64,000 bases of DNA from Paulownia fortunei (lineage: Eukaryota > Streptophyta > Magnoliopsida > Lamiales > Paulowniaceae), in contig CM033109.1 of NCBI GenBank assembly GCA_019321725.1, forward strand, positions 22,351,993 through 22,415,992. The letters run 5' to 3'. The first letter of the stretch is position 1, and each line of letters begins with the position of its first letter. The notes beneath the pieces are model-generated. The model had not been told where the DNA came from. It made no database searches and saw only the letters and a program-made list of their open reading frames with translations. A program made the translations under genes and the position numbers. Below are positions 11,340-22,611 of this stretch, in pieces.

Positions 11340-12600
11340 TAGAAAAATAAGTTGGGTAGTCCCATGATATAGGAGGTTTTGAAGTTTGATATCAAGCTTC
11401 CCAAATTTAATTTTAATCTCAGATATCGGCATTCAATTGCAACTTTGGTGCTGATTAATTTTTTTATGATAATTAGTATGTGTTACACATGTGATCGATA
11501 AATCCCAGATTTTAAAAGAAAGACAAAAGTTTCAGCTATCCATCAGCCAACCAACAAAACAGGCATTCCAAACAAAAATCACCTTAAACAAATACATTCT
11601 ATGACATGAAAAAAAAAAATGTACCAGATGTAATGCATGTTTTGTAAAAGAGTGGAATTGAGAAACCAAAAATTCACCAAAACAAAAAACAAAAACTCTT
11701 TAATATTATGAATTGCATAGGTTTTATTCTTAATTATTAATTTATTAGGCACTAAATAATTTGAAAAAAAATATTGTTTTAGACATTTAGCAAAATAGTT
11801 AATTTAGTACATTGGCCCCAAGACCGAAAATTTCTGTTGTTTCAGCAAGATCATTAATTTATCGAACATTTATTTACTAAGAGTTTAATATATATACTTA
11901 TTGCGTTTTTATGTTGCATATGTATATAAATAGTGTAATTTATATATGTGGTATACATATCCAGCTTTCTGGCTTTAGCACACAAGCAAGTGCAATGCTG
12001 ATACCAACAAATTTATTTTATCAATCTACCAAGATGATTATTGTCATGTGAACTTCAGCTATTATTTTTAACATTTTTTCCTGTTCCAAAGTACTGAATT
12101 TCTATGCAGGTTGAGAGGTCCCCCTAAGGTTACAATCCGTTCTTGGTTCCTCTTTCCTCAAAAAGCCCTACCGATTCTTAAGAATACATATATTGTAAAC
12201 CTTATATACGTTAAGCAAATGGTACGTGTTATATAAAATGGAAGGTGTTAGTTATTCCTCTCAATTATCAACAAATGATGAAAAATTACTGAAAAAATAA
12301 ACTTGATAAAGCAAATAGTATCTTTTTGCGAAAAACAAGTAAGTTAACGGCCACAAACGTTCATGTGGCACATGATATTTTTTTCAAAAAGTTAATAATG
12401 GATTCAAAATTGCAATGAAATACTAATTTATGAGATTAGAATTGAATTTTTTTTTGGGAAATTTGATAGCAAACTTGGAAACCCCTCTATCATCCGACTA
12501 AAAATGTAATGTTTCCTAAAAACAATACATAATGCTTTTAATAAGTGGGTAATATAATAGAAATTTATAAGGATACAAAATTATCTTACTTCAATCAATC
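11340..12600. other. Unit 2 upstream region, no gene seen
   Basis: Continues the unit similarity: 11350-12540 parallels about 670-2730 of unit 1 with many small indels. No reading frame is conserved between the two units, so I see no gene here. Confidence 0.55.
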
Positions 12601-12726
12601 AAATGGACTGTTTCTTCAAATTAACCGTACCCCATGTGCCATCACAATGCAAAATAGCAGGGTTTTCACTATATTACTTTGACTTTTGGCTTAATATTTA
12701 TCCAGTGGCATTATGGGATCATGACC

Positions 12727-12733
12727 TATATAT
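12727..12733 (+). promoter_or_regulatory. Candidate TATA box of peptide gene 2
   Basis: TATATAT follows gggatcatgacc in the conserved promoter block, with TTTGACTTTT about 50 bp upstream. Two leader-exon/donor segments follow, ending at 12808 and 13020, so the distance from TATA box to the used donor depends on which one is spliced. Confidence 0.45.
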
Positions 12734-12739
12734 TTGTTC

Positions 12740-13186
12740 CTCCAGAACGGCCTAATATTTGTTCATACCTCTTCACAGCCCAAACTCGTACCCATCGAGC
12801 AATCTAGAGTAAGTTAAAATCTTAATTTCTAAAGTTTCATAATACTAATGTATGCTTGCTTTATATAGCACTATGTTTCAGCCCCAAGAAAGAAACAAAA
12901 TCAAAAGTTATGCTAATCTTATAACTAAAAAAGCATATTATGAAATATAATACTCTTTTCATTTTTCCTCCAGGAGTGGCCTCTTCACAGCACAAACTCG
13001 TATCCATCGAGCAATCTAGAGTAAGTTAAAATCTCTATATCTGAAGTTTCAGATTACTAATACTTGCTTAATATAGTACTATGTTTTAACCTCAAGAAAG
13101 GAGAACGAAAAAAGAGCAAAACTTTTGCAAATCTTATAACTAAAGATAACATAAAATTATTTTTCCTTTGAATTTATGAATGGCAG
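12740..13186 (+). other. Mosaic leader: two leader-exon/donor blocks in tandem
   Basis: The block at about 12740-12970 ends its exon with ctaga|gtaagt at 12808. Its intron resembles that of copy 3 (agaaacaaaatcaaaagttatgc, aaaagcatat, aatactcttttcattttt). The block at 12971-13186 repeats the leader (ctccaggagtggcctcttcac, catcgagcaatctaga|gtaagt, donor 13021) and resembles copy 1. Copies 1, 3 and 4 each have one such block. This looks like an unequal crossover or a conversion junction between array members. Confidence 0.65.
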
Positions 13187-13200
13187 GGTACATACAAAGG

Positions 13201-13422
13201 ATGGCCAAAATGAGGCTCCTTCTGGTTGTTGTACTGCTACTGATGATGAGCTCTTGCTTGGCAAAAGATTGCACGAGTGCCGCCGGGACCGAAAAGCGTG
13301 AGCCGGAACAGAAGAATCCAATGGAGGATGATGAGGATGGTGCAGATCTGAATGGGAAGAAGCGTATCCCTACACCGGACCCCAACACGCATGGTGTTAC
13401 AACTCCAGGCAGAGTCTGCTGA
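13201..13422 (+). CDS. Secreted peptide precursor, array copy 2
   Basis: Predicted 73 residues. A signal peptide (MAKMRLLLVVVLLLMMSSCLA) precedes a charged spacer (EKREPEQKNPMEDDEDG) and a C-terminus reading RIPTPDPNTHGVTTPGRVC. The family is unrecognised. The intron ends at GAATGGCAG and exon 2 starts at 13187. Here the ATG used upstream in copies 1, 3 and 4 is ATA (gtacATAcaaagg), so the first exon 2 start is the MAKM codon, which supports MAKM as the essential conserved start region. The ATG at 13180 lies in the acceptor and would be removed by splicing. The C-terminal block matches copy 1 (PD.(N/D)T.GV.TPGRVC). The 3' flank is shared with the other copies. The coding frame is intact despite the rearranged leader. 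Confidence 0.7.
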   Translation: MAKMRLLLVVVLLLMMSSCLAKDCTSAAGTEKREPEQKNPMEDDEDGADLNGKKRIPTPDPNTHGVTTPGRVC

Positions 13423-13645
13423 TAATATATATGTCTAGCTGTGTTTTGAGTAATCATTAGAATAAGTACTGCTGTTACTTTACATATAGTATACAATTAA
13501 GCTGCTTTTGTTAACCTTTTTTTGGAGATCCTTAAATATTAATGTACTAATATAATGTTTGTATAAATGAGGAGTTATGTACTTAATTATATATGGTATG
13601 AGCAGTTGCTTTTGTAGTTTTGTTCTTATGTATATATATGCTCGA

Positions 13646-13712
13646 CACACACACACACACATTACTCAAAGGTACTAACAGGTTTTTGAAAGGCTAACAG
13701 GTTTTTGAAAGG
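13646..13712. repeat. (CA)n tract and a 19-bp tandem duplication
   Basis: A short CA microsatellite (cgacacacacacacacacac) is followed by two adjacent copies of ctaacaggtttttgaaagg at about 13675-13693 and 13694-13712. These lie in the 3' flank of peptide gene 2; the other units have no equivalent duplication. Confidence 0.8.
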
Positions 13713-14039
13713 AAAAGAACCTACATCTAGTAGGTTCAGTCAAGAATCCACATGCGCGTCCGCACAGCCGACCCAACCAGGCCTTGACCTAGGTTTGGGT
13801 TTGGGTTTATTTAGGCCCAACACTATATATATATTTTTTACAAAAAATAGATTATAAAATTTATAAAATTTTACATTATTTCCTTCCGGTCAGAATGTTA
13901 CGAGTGGCACTGCTCAGTATATGACAAGTGCCACCACTCAATTATTGATTGTACGAAATAATATGAATGTCTAATTAATTGTTGAATATATAAAAAAGAC
14001 AAACGTATTTGTACAATCAACGTCATCTTTTTAACAGTT

Positions 14040-14340
14040 GTGTCTTTCACTCACACTTTTTCAACAATTATAAATAGATTCTCTCAATTCGCAAATGTAT
14101 TTTTTTTTTTTTTCTCATCCCTATATTTCTCTTCTTTCTTTCCAGTGTTCTAAAAGAGTTCGAAACATTTTATTGGTTCAGTGTCCTTGAGATTGTAGTA
14201 CTACTATCTCAAAAAATGGACATTGTATCTTAGAAGTCGGTCGTAAGAATTCCATTAGCATTAGGGGCAATTTAATCTTAAAGATAAAGAAGAGTTCACT
14301 ATTGCCTCAACCTTCATTTCCTACATGTTATTCTAATCAA
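14040..14340 (+). repeat. Copia LTR relic, unit 2
   Basis: Paralogue of the block at 4040-4330: ttataaatagattctct, then tgtagtactactatctc, then gcaatttaatcttaaagataaagaagagtt. It directly precedes the unit 2 gag-like start. Intact LTR ends are not visible. Confidence 0.5.
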
Positions 14341-14417
14341 AGTTTCCTAACAATCTAAAATTAAACCTAGTTTTCCCAACAATTTTAAAACAAAATTCTT
14401 GTGTGATTTTTTCATTA

Positions 14418-16620
14418 ATGGCATCAACATGGCAATAGTTCTGCAAGTCACTGCTCATAGGGAGAAATCAAATAATTTTTTGGGACGGACCTGAAGAGAT
14501 GGTAATAGATATGTTTTTTCTATATTGTCATCTTGAAGTAGCTAGGTTCTTAAGTGAGCATGCTCCTACAATGACTAAAGGAGAAAAAGATCCTTAGAAG
14601 AGAGTAGCACTCATTGCATGGAGTTATAATGACTTTCTATGAAGAAATTACATCCTCAATAGCGGGACAATACACTTTCAATATGTATATAGTATAGTTA
14701 AACCTACAAATCTACTACGGGAATCACTCGAAAAGAAATATTAAACAGAGGACGCAGGCTTGAAGAAATTCATAATTGCAAATTTTATGGACTGTAAATA
14801 ATTTGTTCTAAGATAGTGATGAGTTAAGTTCAGGAGCTATAAATTTTTTTGTACGATATACATGCAGAAGATAAGAAATTTAGTGAATCATTATGACCGA
14901 TAGCTATCACCTTTATGAAAGGACTTCAAAGATTATCTTAAGCATAAGAGGAATGAAATAAACTTGAAGATTTTATTGTCAAACTAAGAATTGAAGAAGA
15001 TAATCTTATTGTCTGAGATGAAATTTGGAAAGTTATCAATGTAGGCCAAGACCAATTAGATGGAGCAGAATACGAATACTAACAAGAAGAGAAAAAAAAA
15101 CACTCTAGTAATGGTCAGAAAAAGGATAAAACTAAAAAGTTCAAAGGAAACTGCTACAACTATGGCAAAGTAGAAATATAAGGTGAAAGAATACTGACTT
15201 CCGAAAAAATGCAATCAGGACTAGGTGTATACATATTAGAACTCTAGCTCTAGATAATTATGTTTAAAGCCAATTTGGTGGATAACTCGAGAGAATGGTG
15301 GTTGATACAGGTACAACACGCCGTATTTGTTCTAACAAGAAAATGTTCTTGTCTTCTATTTCAATCAATGATCGAAAGTTGTATATAGGAAAGTCGTCAA
15401 CTTCCAATATTGTAGTATTAGGCAAAGTGGAGCTAAAGATAACCTCAGCCGTAGTTAATGTGCTGCGTGTTCTACATATCATAAATAATTTGATATTTGG
15501 CTCATTGTTAATCAAGAGTGGATTCAAGCTAGTATTTGAGTTTGAAAAATTTGTAGTCACAAAGAATGGATAGTTTATGGGCAATGGATACTTAGCCAAG
15601 AGGTTATTAAAAATAAATGTACCAACTGTACTCCATGATATTGAAAGTAATTTTACTTAGTTGATTGAGTGTTCAAATTTATAACTTGTTAGATTAGCAC
15701 ACATAAATTTCAACACTCTATGTAGAGTAGTAAGTTTAGATTTATTGTTTTTATTTAAAGTTGATTCTCATCATAAGTATGAGATTTTGCCGAGCCTAAG
15801 TTAGCCAAAGCATCTTTCTTCAGTGAAAGAAGCACAATATCTATAGAATTAATTCACAATGATATTTGTGATTTTAAATTTGTTTAAACTAAAGGTGGAA
15901 AAAAATATTTTATATTTTATCGATGATTGCATAAGGTATTGTTATGTATATTTGCCAAAAAAACAAAGATGAAACCTTAAAAGCATTAAAACACTATAAG
16001 AATGAAATTGAGAATCAACTTACCAAATGAATAAAGATTATTTATAGTGATATAGATAGAGGATATGGAGCATGGTTTGAATAATTTTGTTTAGAATATG
16101 ACATTATTGATCAAACTGTGGGTCCTTACTCACCTCAATCAAATATCATACTCTTAAAGATGATAAATGTCATGTTGATAAATTCTGAATTACTCCTGAA
16201 TTTTCCAAGGACACGGGGGGAGCAATTCTCTCATTTAATCACATTTTTAATGAGATGCCATACATGAATGTATGAGTAATGGAAATGTGATAAGCTTTCT
16301 ACAAATACTTTAAAGTGTGAAGGTGTTTAGGTAAAGTAGAAGTACCTAAAGTAAAACAAGTAGTACTACATATCGATTTCCTATATATAAATAACAATTC
16401 CCAATATACATGAATATAGAATTGTTGAATTAAGAAAGATTTTATTTTTGAAGATATATTTCCTTACAAAGAATGAAAAGAAATTAATAAAAGAACTTAT
16501 GAGTCTAGTAGTGGTAACTCATGAAGAACCAAGGCATAGTAAGAAGACAAAAACAGCAAAAACCTTTGATTCGGGTTTTCTAACTTAGAAAATAAACCCT
16601 GGATAATTAGTAAAATATTA
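14418..16620 (+). pseudogene. Decayed Ty1/copia gag-pol fragment, unit 2
   Basis: Longer sister of the unit 1 fragment, also full of stops and frameshifts. Parts seen: a gag start (MASTW, then reading-frame breaks), gag core near 14800-15200, a protease stretch at 15295-15573 with MVVDTGTTRRICSNKKM (the D-T-G core is still present), an integrase zinc/core remnant near 15690-16090, and an integrase C-terminal/linker part near 16170-16600 (INSELLLNF-like and FKVW.CLGKV-like pieces). No reverse transcriptase or 3' LTR follows; unit tail sequence does. Unit 1 has lost the 16,170-16,590 equivalent. Confidence 0.75.
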
Positions 16621-16707
16621 TGAAGTCCAAAAGCTCCATTTTGGAAGAGGCTATCAATAATATATGTATATATAATATACGTATATATAGGTTGTATGTT
16701 GTATGAG

Positions 16708-16880
16708 AGCTAGGGACGAAGTTAGAAATTTTAAATTGGGAAGACAAGATTGAATTTTTTTCAAGAATAATAAAAAAATAGATATTTTTAATTTTGAGGG
16801 GTAAAATTTTAAAAATTAATAATTTTACATATAAAATTTATATTATTTTAAAAAATTTATGAAGTTATGGAGCATAGGAC
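16708..16880. mobile_element. Small TIR element relic, GGGACGGAGC family
   Basis: Begins gctagggacgaagttagaa and contains ggggtaaaattttaaaaattaataatttta, matching the element at 6904-7083. Its right inverted end is missing or too decayed to define. Confidence 0.4.
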
Positions 16881-17694
16881 TTAAAAGAGTACTTAAATAG
16901 CTTTTAAAATTCACTTGCCTAACCTTTACTGACAACCATAACGCAACTGTTATATCTTAAACTACAATATATAGTTGAAGAATAACACACAGTCTTAAAC
17001 TCAACATTTTTTATTTCCTTTGACGGCTAGAACAGGGAAAAAATGCTGAATTTAATACCAATTTACAACTTTCCCTACAATTTTGGTAGGTGATCTCTGT
17101 CATATTTTTTAATATACAATAATTTGGCGATGAATCAATTCCAAAGTTGATAATCAAGCAGTATTCTGTTGGAATTTATTATCTCAAGTTAATTGTTTAA
17201 TAATTAATATTTCAAACACTACTCAAAATTTTAAATGAATGCGAGGAATTTTATAACAAAATCCATTGGAGGATTACTCAGTTCAAAAATATGGAAATGC
17301 ATCTAACTGATACTTGATAATCATAGGAAAATGCATTGATCAATTAACAAAGATCTTTTTGACTTGCTTTTATTTATTTCCAACACAAAATATATTAAAG
17401 ATGTATTAACTACCTGAAATAGTAAATTTTAGTAATATATGAACTGTTGATAATTCATAAAAAAACATGAAAATGTGGGAGAAATATAAATAGAAATAGC
17501 AAATAGACTTTTTTTAATTACAAATCTTATTGCATCTTCAATTATATTGTACCGATTATCTACCAAGTATAAGATTCTATCATCATATGTTGATTGTTTA
17601 TATATTATAAATGGCTCCACTAACAATTTAGTTTTCTAGAAGCCACATAATTGGATAAAAGCAAGCAAAATTGATTTTTTTTCATCATACTCAT

Positions 17695-18455
17695 GTATAT
17701 ATGTATTTATGTATAGACGTATATATAATGATTATAGAAATATAAAATTTCAAATGGGAAAAACAAAATAAAAAATGAAGAGACAAGAAATAGAAGAAAA
17801 AAAAATATGGCCATTTTTCTTAATATTCTAAATTAGAGAAAAACTATTTAAATTAAGATATTATGTCACAATAGAATTAACTATTTTCTATTTTATTTTT
17901 AAAGATTAGTTTTAATTATTTTTTATTTTTAAACATGAAATTTATTAACGTTTAATAGTTTATAGAAATTTATGATAAGTACTTTAAAATATTAAATTTA
18001 CACTGGTTTTTTCCTTGCCAATTAATAACAATCTACATATTTTATCTAAACTATTTTTCTATATTGTTTAATTAGATTTTTAATATAGACATTGTGAATC
18101 TTAATATTTAAAATATTTTGTATTTATTCAAGGTTCGAATTTAATTAAAAATTTCTAGTCTCCAAATATTAAAATTTTGTTAATATTTAAAATATTTATT
18201 GGGTTTTTATTATAAGTAGTTTGAAGTATAATAAAATCTATAATTTTATGACCACTAATCATTTTTTCCTCCAAAATTAAATTTTCTCCAATTTGAATGC
18301 CAAGCCAACACAATCAGTTATTTTTACTTGCAGTTGGTGATGGATATCCCAAATATCTAAAAAAAGTTCACTTAAGGAAAAAATTCAATTTTTTAAAATG
18401 AATAGGAATAAAAGTCTCAATAGCCAATTTAAAGGACGAAAAATAATAATTAATA
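17695..18455. mobile_element. Right-half relic of a Mutator-like element
   Basis: Direct counterpart of 19620-20500 inside the next element: gtatgtatagacg...ataatgattatagaaat, aatatggccatttttct, gagaaaaactatttaaattaagatatt and aattaactattttctatttt all recur. It ends in tttaaaggacgaaa, the inner part of the family's terminal repeat. The left half is missing, so this is a truncated copy at the junction of units 2 and 3. Confidence 0.55.
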
Positions 18456-18525
18456 CCTACTTGGATTTCCTTAAGTTTAGCACAATATGTGTGTTCAAAA
18501 AAATGGGGTCTATCGTATTTCTTAT

Positions 18526-19575
18526 GGAAAAATTATTTTTTTCGTCCTATAAGTTGGCATATTTAAAGATTTAGTCCTTTCTACTTTAAAATTTTTAATT
18601 TTATCATTTAAGAAAAAAAAAATACAAATATTTAGTTCTCTAACTGCCTACAGTAAGTAAAAGTAACTAATTAAGCTGACTAGAATAGAATTTGGTAAAA
18701 AAACAATTTTAGAGGAAAATTTGTTAAATTGGCCACCAAGGTGAAACTTAGGAGGGTAAAAAAAAAGTCAACTTGACATTGAAGGTATATATGACACATT
18801 CAAATGTATAATTTTTTTTCCTTCTCCAATCCTTATTTTATCTTGATACAATTTACTATTTTTTTCATTTGTTTTCTTTTTCTTTTTTTCTTCTTTTTCA
18901 CCTACTTCCACCCACCCACCCACCCACTTCCGGCCATGCCGGCTCATCCTCTTTATCTTCTTCCTACCTACCTACTTTAATATTTTTAAAATCAAACCAG
19001 ATTGGTCAATTCAACCAGTCCAATAGAAAATCGGAGATCAGTCCGCTTCGCTTAGGCCCATAAAATCGTTTACCCAGTCAAAATTGATCAAAATTGGCCG
19101 AAATCGATTTAACCGATTTCAATCTTTTTTTTTTTTTTTTATTTTTAATTTTTAAAAAAGTTTAAATTTGATATTTAGTTATATTTGTAATTATTTGAAT
19201 TTTGTGTTTTGTTATATATTTGTTTATATAGTTATTTATTTATTTTTATATTTAAAATATATTACATAACAATTAATCTATTATATTATTATTTCACATA
19301 ATAAAATAAAAAAATAAAATCAATTTTCATTAAATCGATCTGACCGCCGGTTGAATCGGTCCGATCTATTGAATCGCTAATTATTAACAAGATCAATTTA
19401 ATCATCGATCCGTTTATAAAAACACTGACCTACGCATTTACTGCCGACCACCTCCCTCTCCTTCTTCTTCTCCTTCTATTTCTTTTTTCATCTTTTTTGT
19501 TCTTTATTTCTTGTTCTTCATTTCTTCATCTTTTTCTTCTCCTCTCACCCATCGTCGGCGCTTGTGACCACTACT

Positions 19576-19606
<31 letters not shown>

Positions 19607-20528
19607 GATGTACATATGTGTGTATCTATGTATAAATAATAAATATAGAAATATAATATTTGAAAATAGGAAAAATAAAAGAAAATTAGAAAAGAAAATA
19701 AATAGAACAAAAAAAATTATGGCCATTTTTCTAATTATTCTAAATAAGAGAAAAACTATGTAAATTAAGATATTGTGTTACTATAGAATTAACTATTTTC
19801 TATTTTACTTTTTAAAGTTGAATTTTAAGTCTTTTTATATTTTTAAATATGAAACTTATTAACATTTAATAATTCATTTAAATTTATGATTAGTAATTAA
19901 AAATATTAAAAATATTAAATTTACAATAGTTTTTTCTTGCCAATCAATAATAATCTATTATTTTATTTTTCTAAAATTGAATTTTAAGTATTTTTTATTA
20001 AATATCAAATTTAATAAATTATTTAAATTCATGATAAGTAAATAAAAATATTAAATTTTACACTAGATTTTTCTTTTCAATTTAAAGTTTGGGTTTAATT
20101 AACAATTTCTAGTCTTCAAGTATTAAAATTTGTTAACATTTAATATTTATTGGGTTTTTTATTATAAATTGTTTGAAATATAATATCAATCTATATTTTT
20201 ATGCAATGATTATCAAATATATTTACATTCTAATTATATTAATTTTTAAAATTTAACCAAAGAAATAAGAAGAAATCTATTTTGCCCAAATTGCCAGGTT
20301 GGCTTTTTTTTTTACTTCCCTCCAAATTTGTCCTCCTAGCGGCCAACTCAGCAATTTTCCCTCCAAAATAATTTTTTCCCCAAATTTCCACCCTAGTCAA
20401 CTTAACTAGTCACATTTACCTGTTGTAAGTGTCTAAATTTTTTTCATTTAAAGGACAAAATTTAAATTTTTAAAATAAAAAGGACAAAACCTCTTATGTC
20501 AGCTTACATGACCAAAATTTTTTTTGCC
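18526..20528. mobile_element. Mutator-like non-autonomous TIR element B
   Basis: 2,003 bp. Ends are GGAAAAATTATTTTTTTCG at the left and GGCAAAAAAAATTTTGG read inward from the right. Inner terminal sequence also pairs (TAAGTTGGCATA against TAAGCTGACATA; TTAGTCCTTT against TTTGTCCTTT). Flanks are TATTTCTTAT and TATTTCTGAT, a 10-bp target duplication with one mismatch, as in Mutator-like elements. The middle has a C-rich stretch (18905-18930) like element A, and a nested stretch at about 18970-19430 with its own inverted ATTGGTCAATTCAACC / GGTTGAATCGG ends. No transposase is seen. Confidence 0.72.
19573..19603. repeat. (TA)n microsatellite
   Basis: Pure TA run inside Mutator-like element B, next to a CT-rich stretch. 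Confidence 0.85.
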
Positions 20529-21324
20529 TATTTCTGATCATATTTGAAAGTTAAAGAATTCTAAGTATATGAGATTTTGGGTATCAATCCCGTCAAACAA
20601 GTAGGTATTAATTTATCTTATTCAAATAAGTTCCCACTTTGATACAAAACTTGTCATATGATTATTTGTTTTACTAAATTAGCTACTGATATCCTAAGAT
20701 AATAATTATACTTCCATTTCCTGCCTCAGTGTAAGCCATCTATTTGCCTTCCAATAACTAAGAAATCTTAGAAAATGTCTTTTCACTATGTTTAGTATAT
20801 TTGGAGCAATTGTTGTAAGCCAACAACTTGCAGTAAATGACACAAATAGCATCAATATTTGTGGAGAATTCTATTCCTAGAGGTGCTACTTTCAATTACT
20901 AATGCTCTCACATTATGCATGTAATGACCATTTGCTTGGTTTATATTCACTGATTAGAAACAACGCATAAAGCTTTAACAAGTGGTTTATGTAATTAAAA
21001 ATTAAAAATAATACAATCAAATTGTAACTAAACAAATGGATTGTTTCTTCAAATTAACCATACCCCATGAGCCAGACAATGCAAAAATAGCAGGGTTTTC
21101 ACTGTATTACTATGATTTTTGGCTTAATACTTTTCCACTACTGGGATTATGCGATCATGATCTGTATATTTGTTCTTCCAAAATGGCCTGATAATTTCCT
21201 CCAACTCCATCATTTTGTTCATTAATGAGATTAATGCTACTAAATGGTGCAATCTATGGGCATCCCACTTAATCTTGCCTCATTTGGTGGAGACCCCGTC
21301 AACAAATTTCATCACATATGCAAC

Positions 21325-21425
21325 TATATGTACATAAACAACAACCTGCTCACTCTAATCCCAACAATTGATCATTGATCATACCTCTTCACAGCACAAA
21401 ACTCGTATTGATCGAGCACTATAGA
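21325..21425 (+). promoter_or_regulatory. Leader exon region of peptide gene 3
   Basis: Copies 3 and 4 keep about 190 bp, absent from copies 1 and 2, between the conserved TATA-like site (weak here: tgtatatt near 21164) and the leader exon. This block has a second TATA-like run (actatatgtacata). The leader ends at 21425 (atagA|GTAAGT) and the 178-bp intron runs to 21603. Which TATA site is used cannot be told from sequence. Confidence 0.4.
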
Positions 21426-21608
21426 GTAAGTTAAAATCTCAGTCTAAAGTTTCATAATACTAATGTATACTTGCTTAATATAGTACTATGTTTTAGCCTC
21501 AAGAAAGAAACAAAAATAAAAGTTATGCTCATCATATAACTTAAAAAGCATAGGATGAAATGTAATACTCTTTTCATTTTTCCTTTGAATTTATGAGTGG
21601 CAGGTTAC

Positions 21609-21851
21609 ATGCAAAAGATGGCTAAAATGAGGCTCATTGTGCTTGTTTTATTGCTACTGATGATGAGCTCTTGCTTGGCCATAACCAGGAGAGTCTTCGT
21701 GGCCGAAAAGCACGGGCCGGAACAGCAGAAGCTAATGGAGGATAATGGGGATGATGGAGTCGATGATAGTCATTTTGATGGGCACAATCAACATGCCTGC
21801 TCGATATCGGACTTCAACAGGCAAAGTGGTACAAGTCCAGGCGGAGTCTGA
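21609..21851 (+). CDS. Secreted peptide precursor, array copy 3
   Basis: Predicted 80 residues. MQK precedes a signal peptide (MAKMRLIVLVLLLLMMSSCLA), an acidic spacer (VAEKHGPEQQKLMEDNGDDG) and a C-terminus reading HACSISDFNRQSGTSPGGV. The family is unrecognised. The codon matching the upstream ATG of the other copies is GTG here (ttatgaGTGGCAG), and it lies in the splice acceptor. This shows that the apparent MAGYM start is not conserved; exon 2 starts at 21604 and the first ATG after it is used. Relative to copy 4, it has CSIS for YSIP, SG for GG and PGGV for PGRD, so its processed peptide may be altered. The 3' flank has a (TATG)n tract and the conserved gatgaggagttatgtact block. Confidence 0.7.
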   Translation: MQKMAKMRLIVLVLLLLMMSSCLAITRRVFVAEKHGPEQQKLMEDNGDDGVDDSHFDGHNQHACSISDFNRQSGTSPGGV

Positions 21852-22585
21852 TGAGAGTATGTATGTATGTATGTATGTATATGCACTCTCAATTTAAGAT
21901 AGAGATCCTTCTGTAGAAATGCACCAATGTAATGTGTGTATTATGTGATGGTGCCTTGATGAGGAGTTATGTACTTGATTAAATATGGTATGAGCATATG
22001 ATTTTTAACTATATATGTATATATATGCCCAACTAATTTATATATATATATATATATAGGTGTGTGTTCAAAGAATAAAAATAGTTTTTGGAAGAAGAAA
22101 GACCTAATTCCTAGTTCTTTGGACCGAAGTCCACAAGTCCGCGTGGCCATATGGTTCGGCCGGGCCTGGTGTGAGCCTAGGTTTGGGTAGGGGTTTGGGT
22201 TTGTAAAAAACCCAACATTGTATATATTTTTTATATGAAACTAATTAAGAATTATTTTTTTATAAAATTTTAATTTATTTTCTCTCAATCTAAATGTTAT
22301 AAATGGTACTTCTCACAGTGTGCTGACACATGGCACCAGTCCTATGCTAATTGTATAAAATGATGTGATTTTAGTTGTTAACAACACGAAAAGGACAGAT
22401 GTGTATTTATGTACATGTAGGGTTGATTATGAAAATCAAAAACCATTAAAATCGCCCACATGGCACCGTTTCAAATTTTGTTTTTGTGGAACTGTTATAT
22501 AATCACTGTATAAAAAAATCAATCAAAATTGCACCCCACATATGGTTCGGTTTTAATAAATTAAAACCGCATCATCAATAGATAT

Positions 22586-22611
22586 ATGTGTGTGTGTGTG
22601 TGTGTGTGTGT
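22586..22611. repeat. (TG)n microsatellite
   Basis: Pure TG run immediately left of the 9-bp target site of the nested Mutator-like element. Confidence 0.9.

Larger units (their letters stand above)
9655..17690. repeat. Tandem segmental unit 2 (U2) of the peptide-gene array
   Basis: Second unit, closest to unit 1. It shares the upstream block (9810-10120), promoter and peptide gene (12600-13630), the TTTGGG-rich stretch (13793), the copia relic (14040-16620), the small MITE (16708) and the tail (17030-17690). It lacks the unit 1 hAT-like MITE and has its own TIR element at 10138. Boundaries were judged by eye from where similarity to units 1 and 3 stops. Confidence 0.75.

Noticed and set aside
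15264..15599. 111-codon minus-strand frame
   Set aside because: Antisense to the copia protease remnant at 15295-15573, whose plus-strand reading is recognisable.
18869..19063. Frame with FLLFHLLPPTHPPTSG
   Set aside because: Translation of CT-rich and C-rich repeats inside a Mutator-like element.
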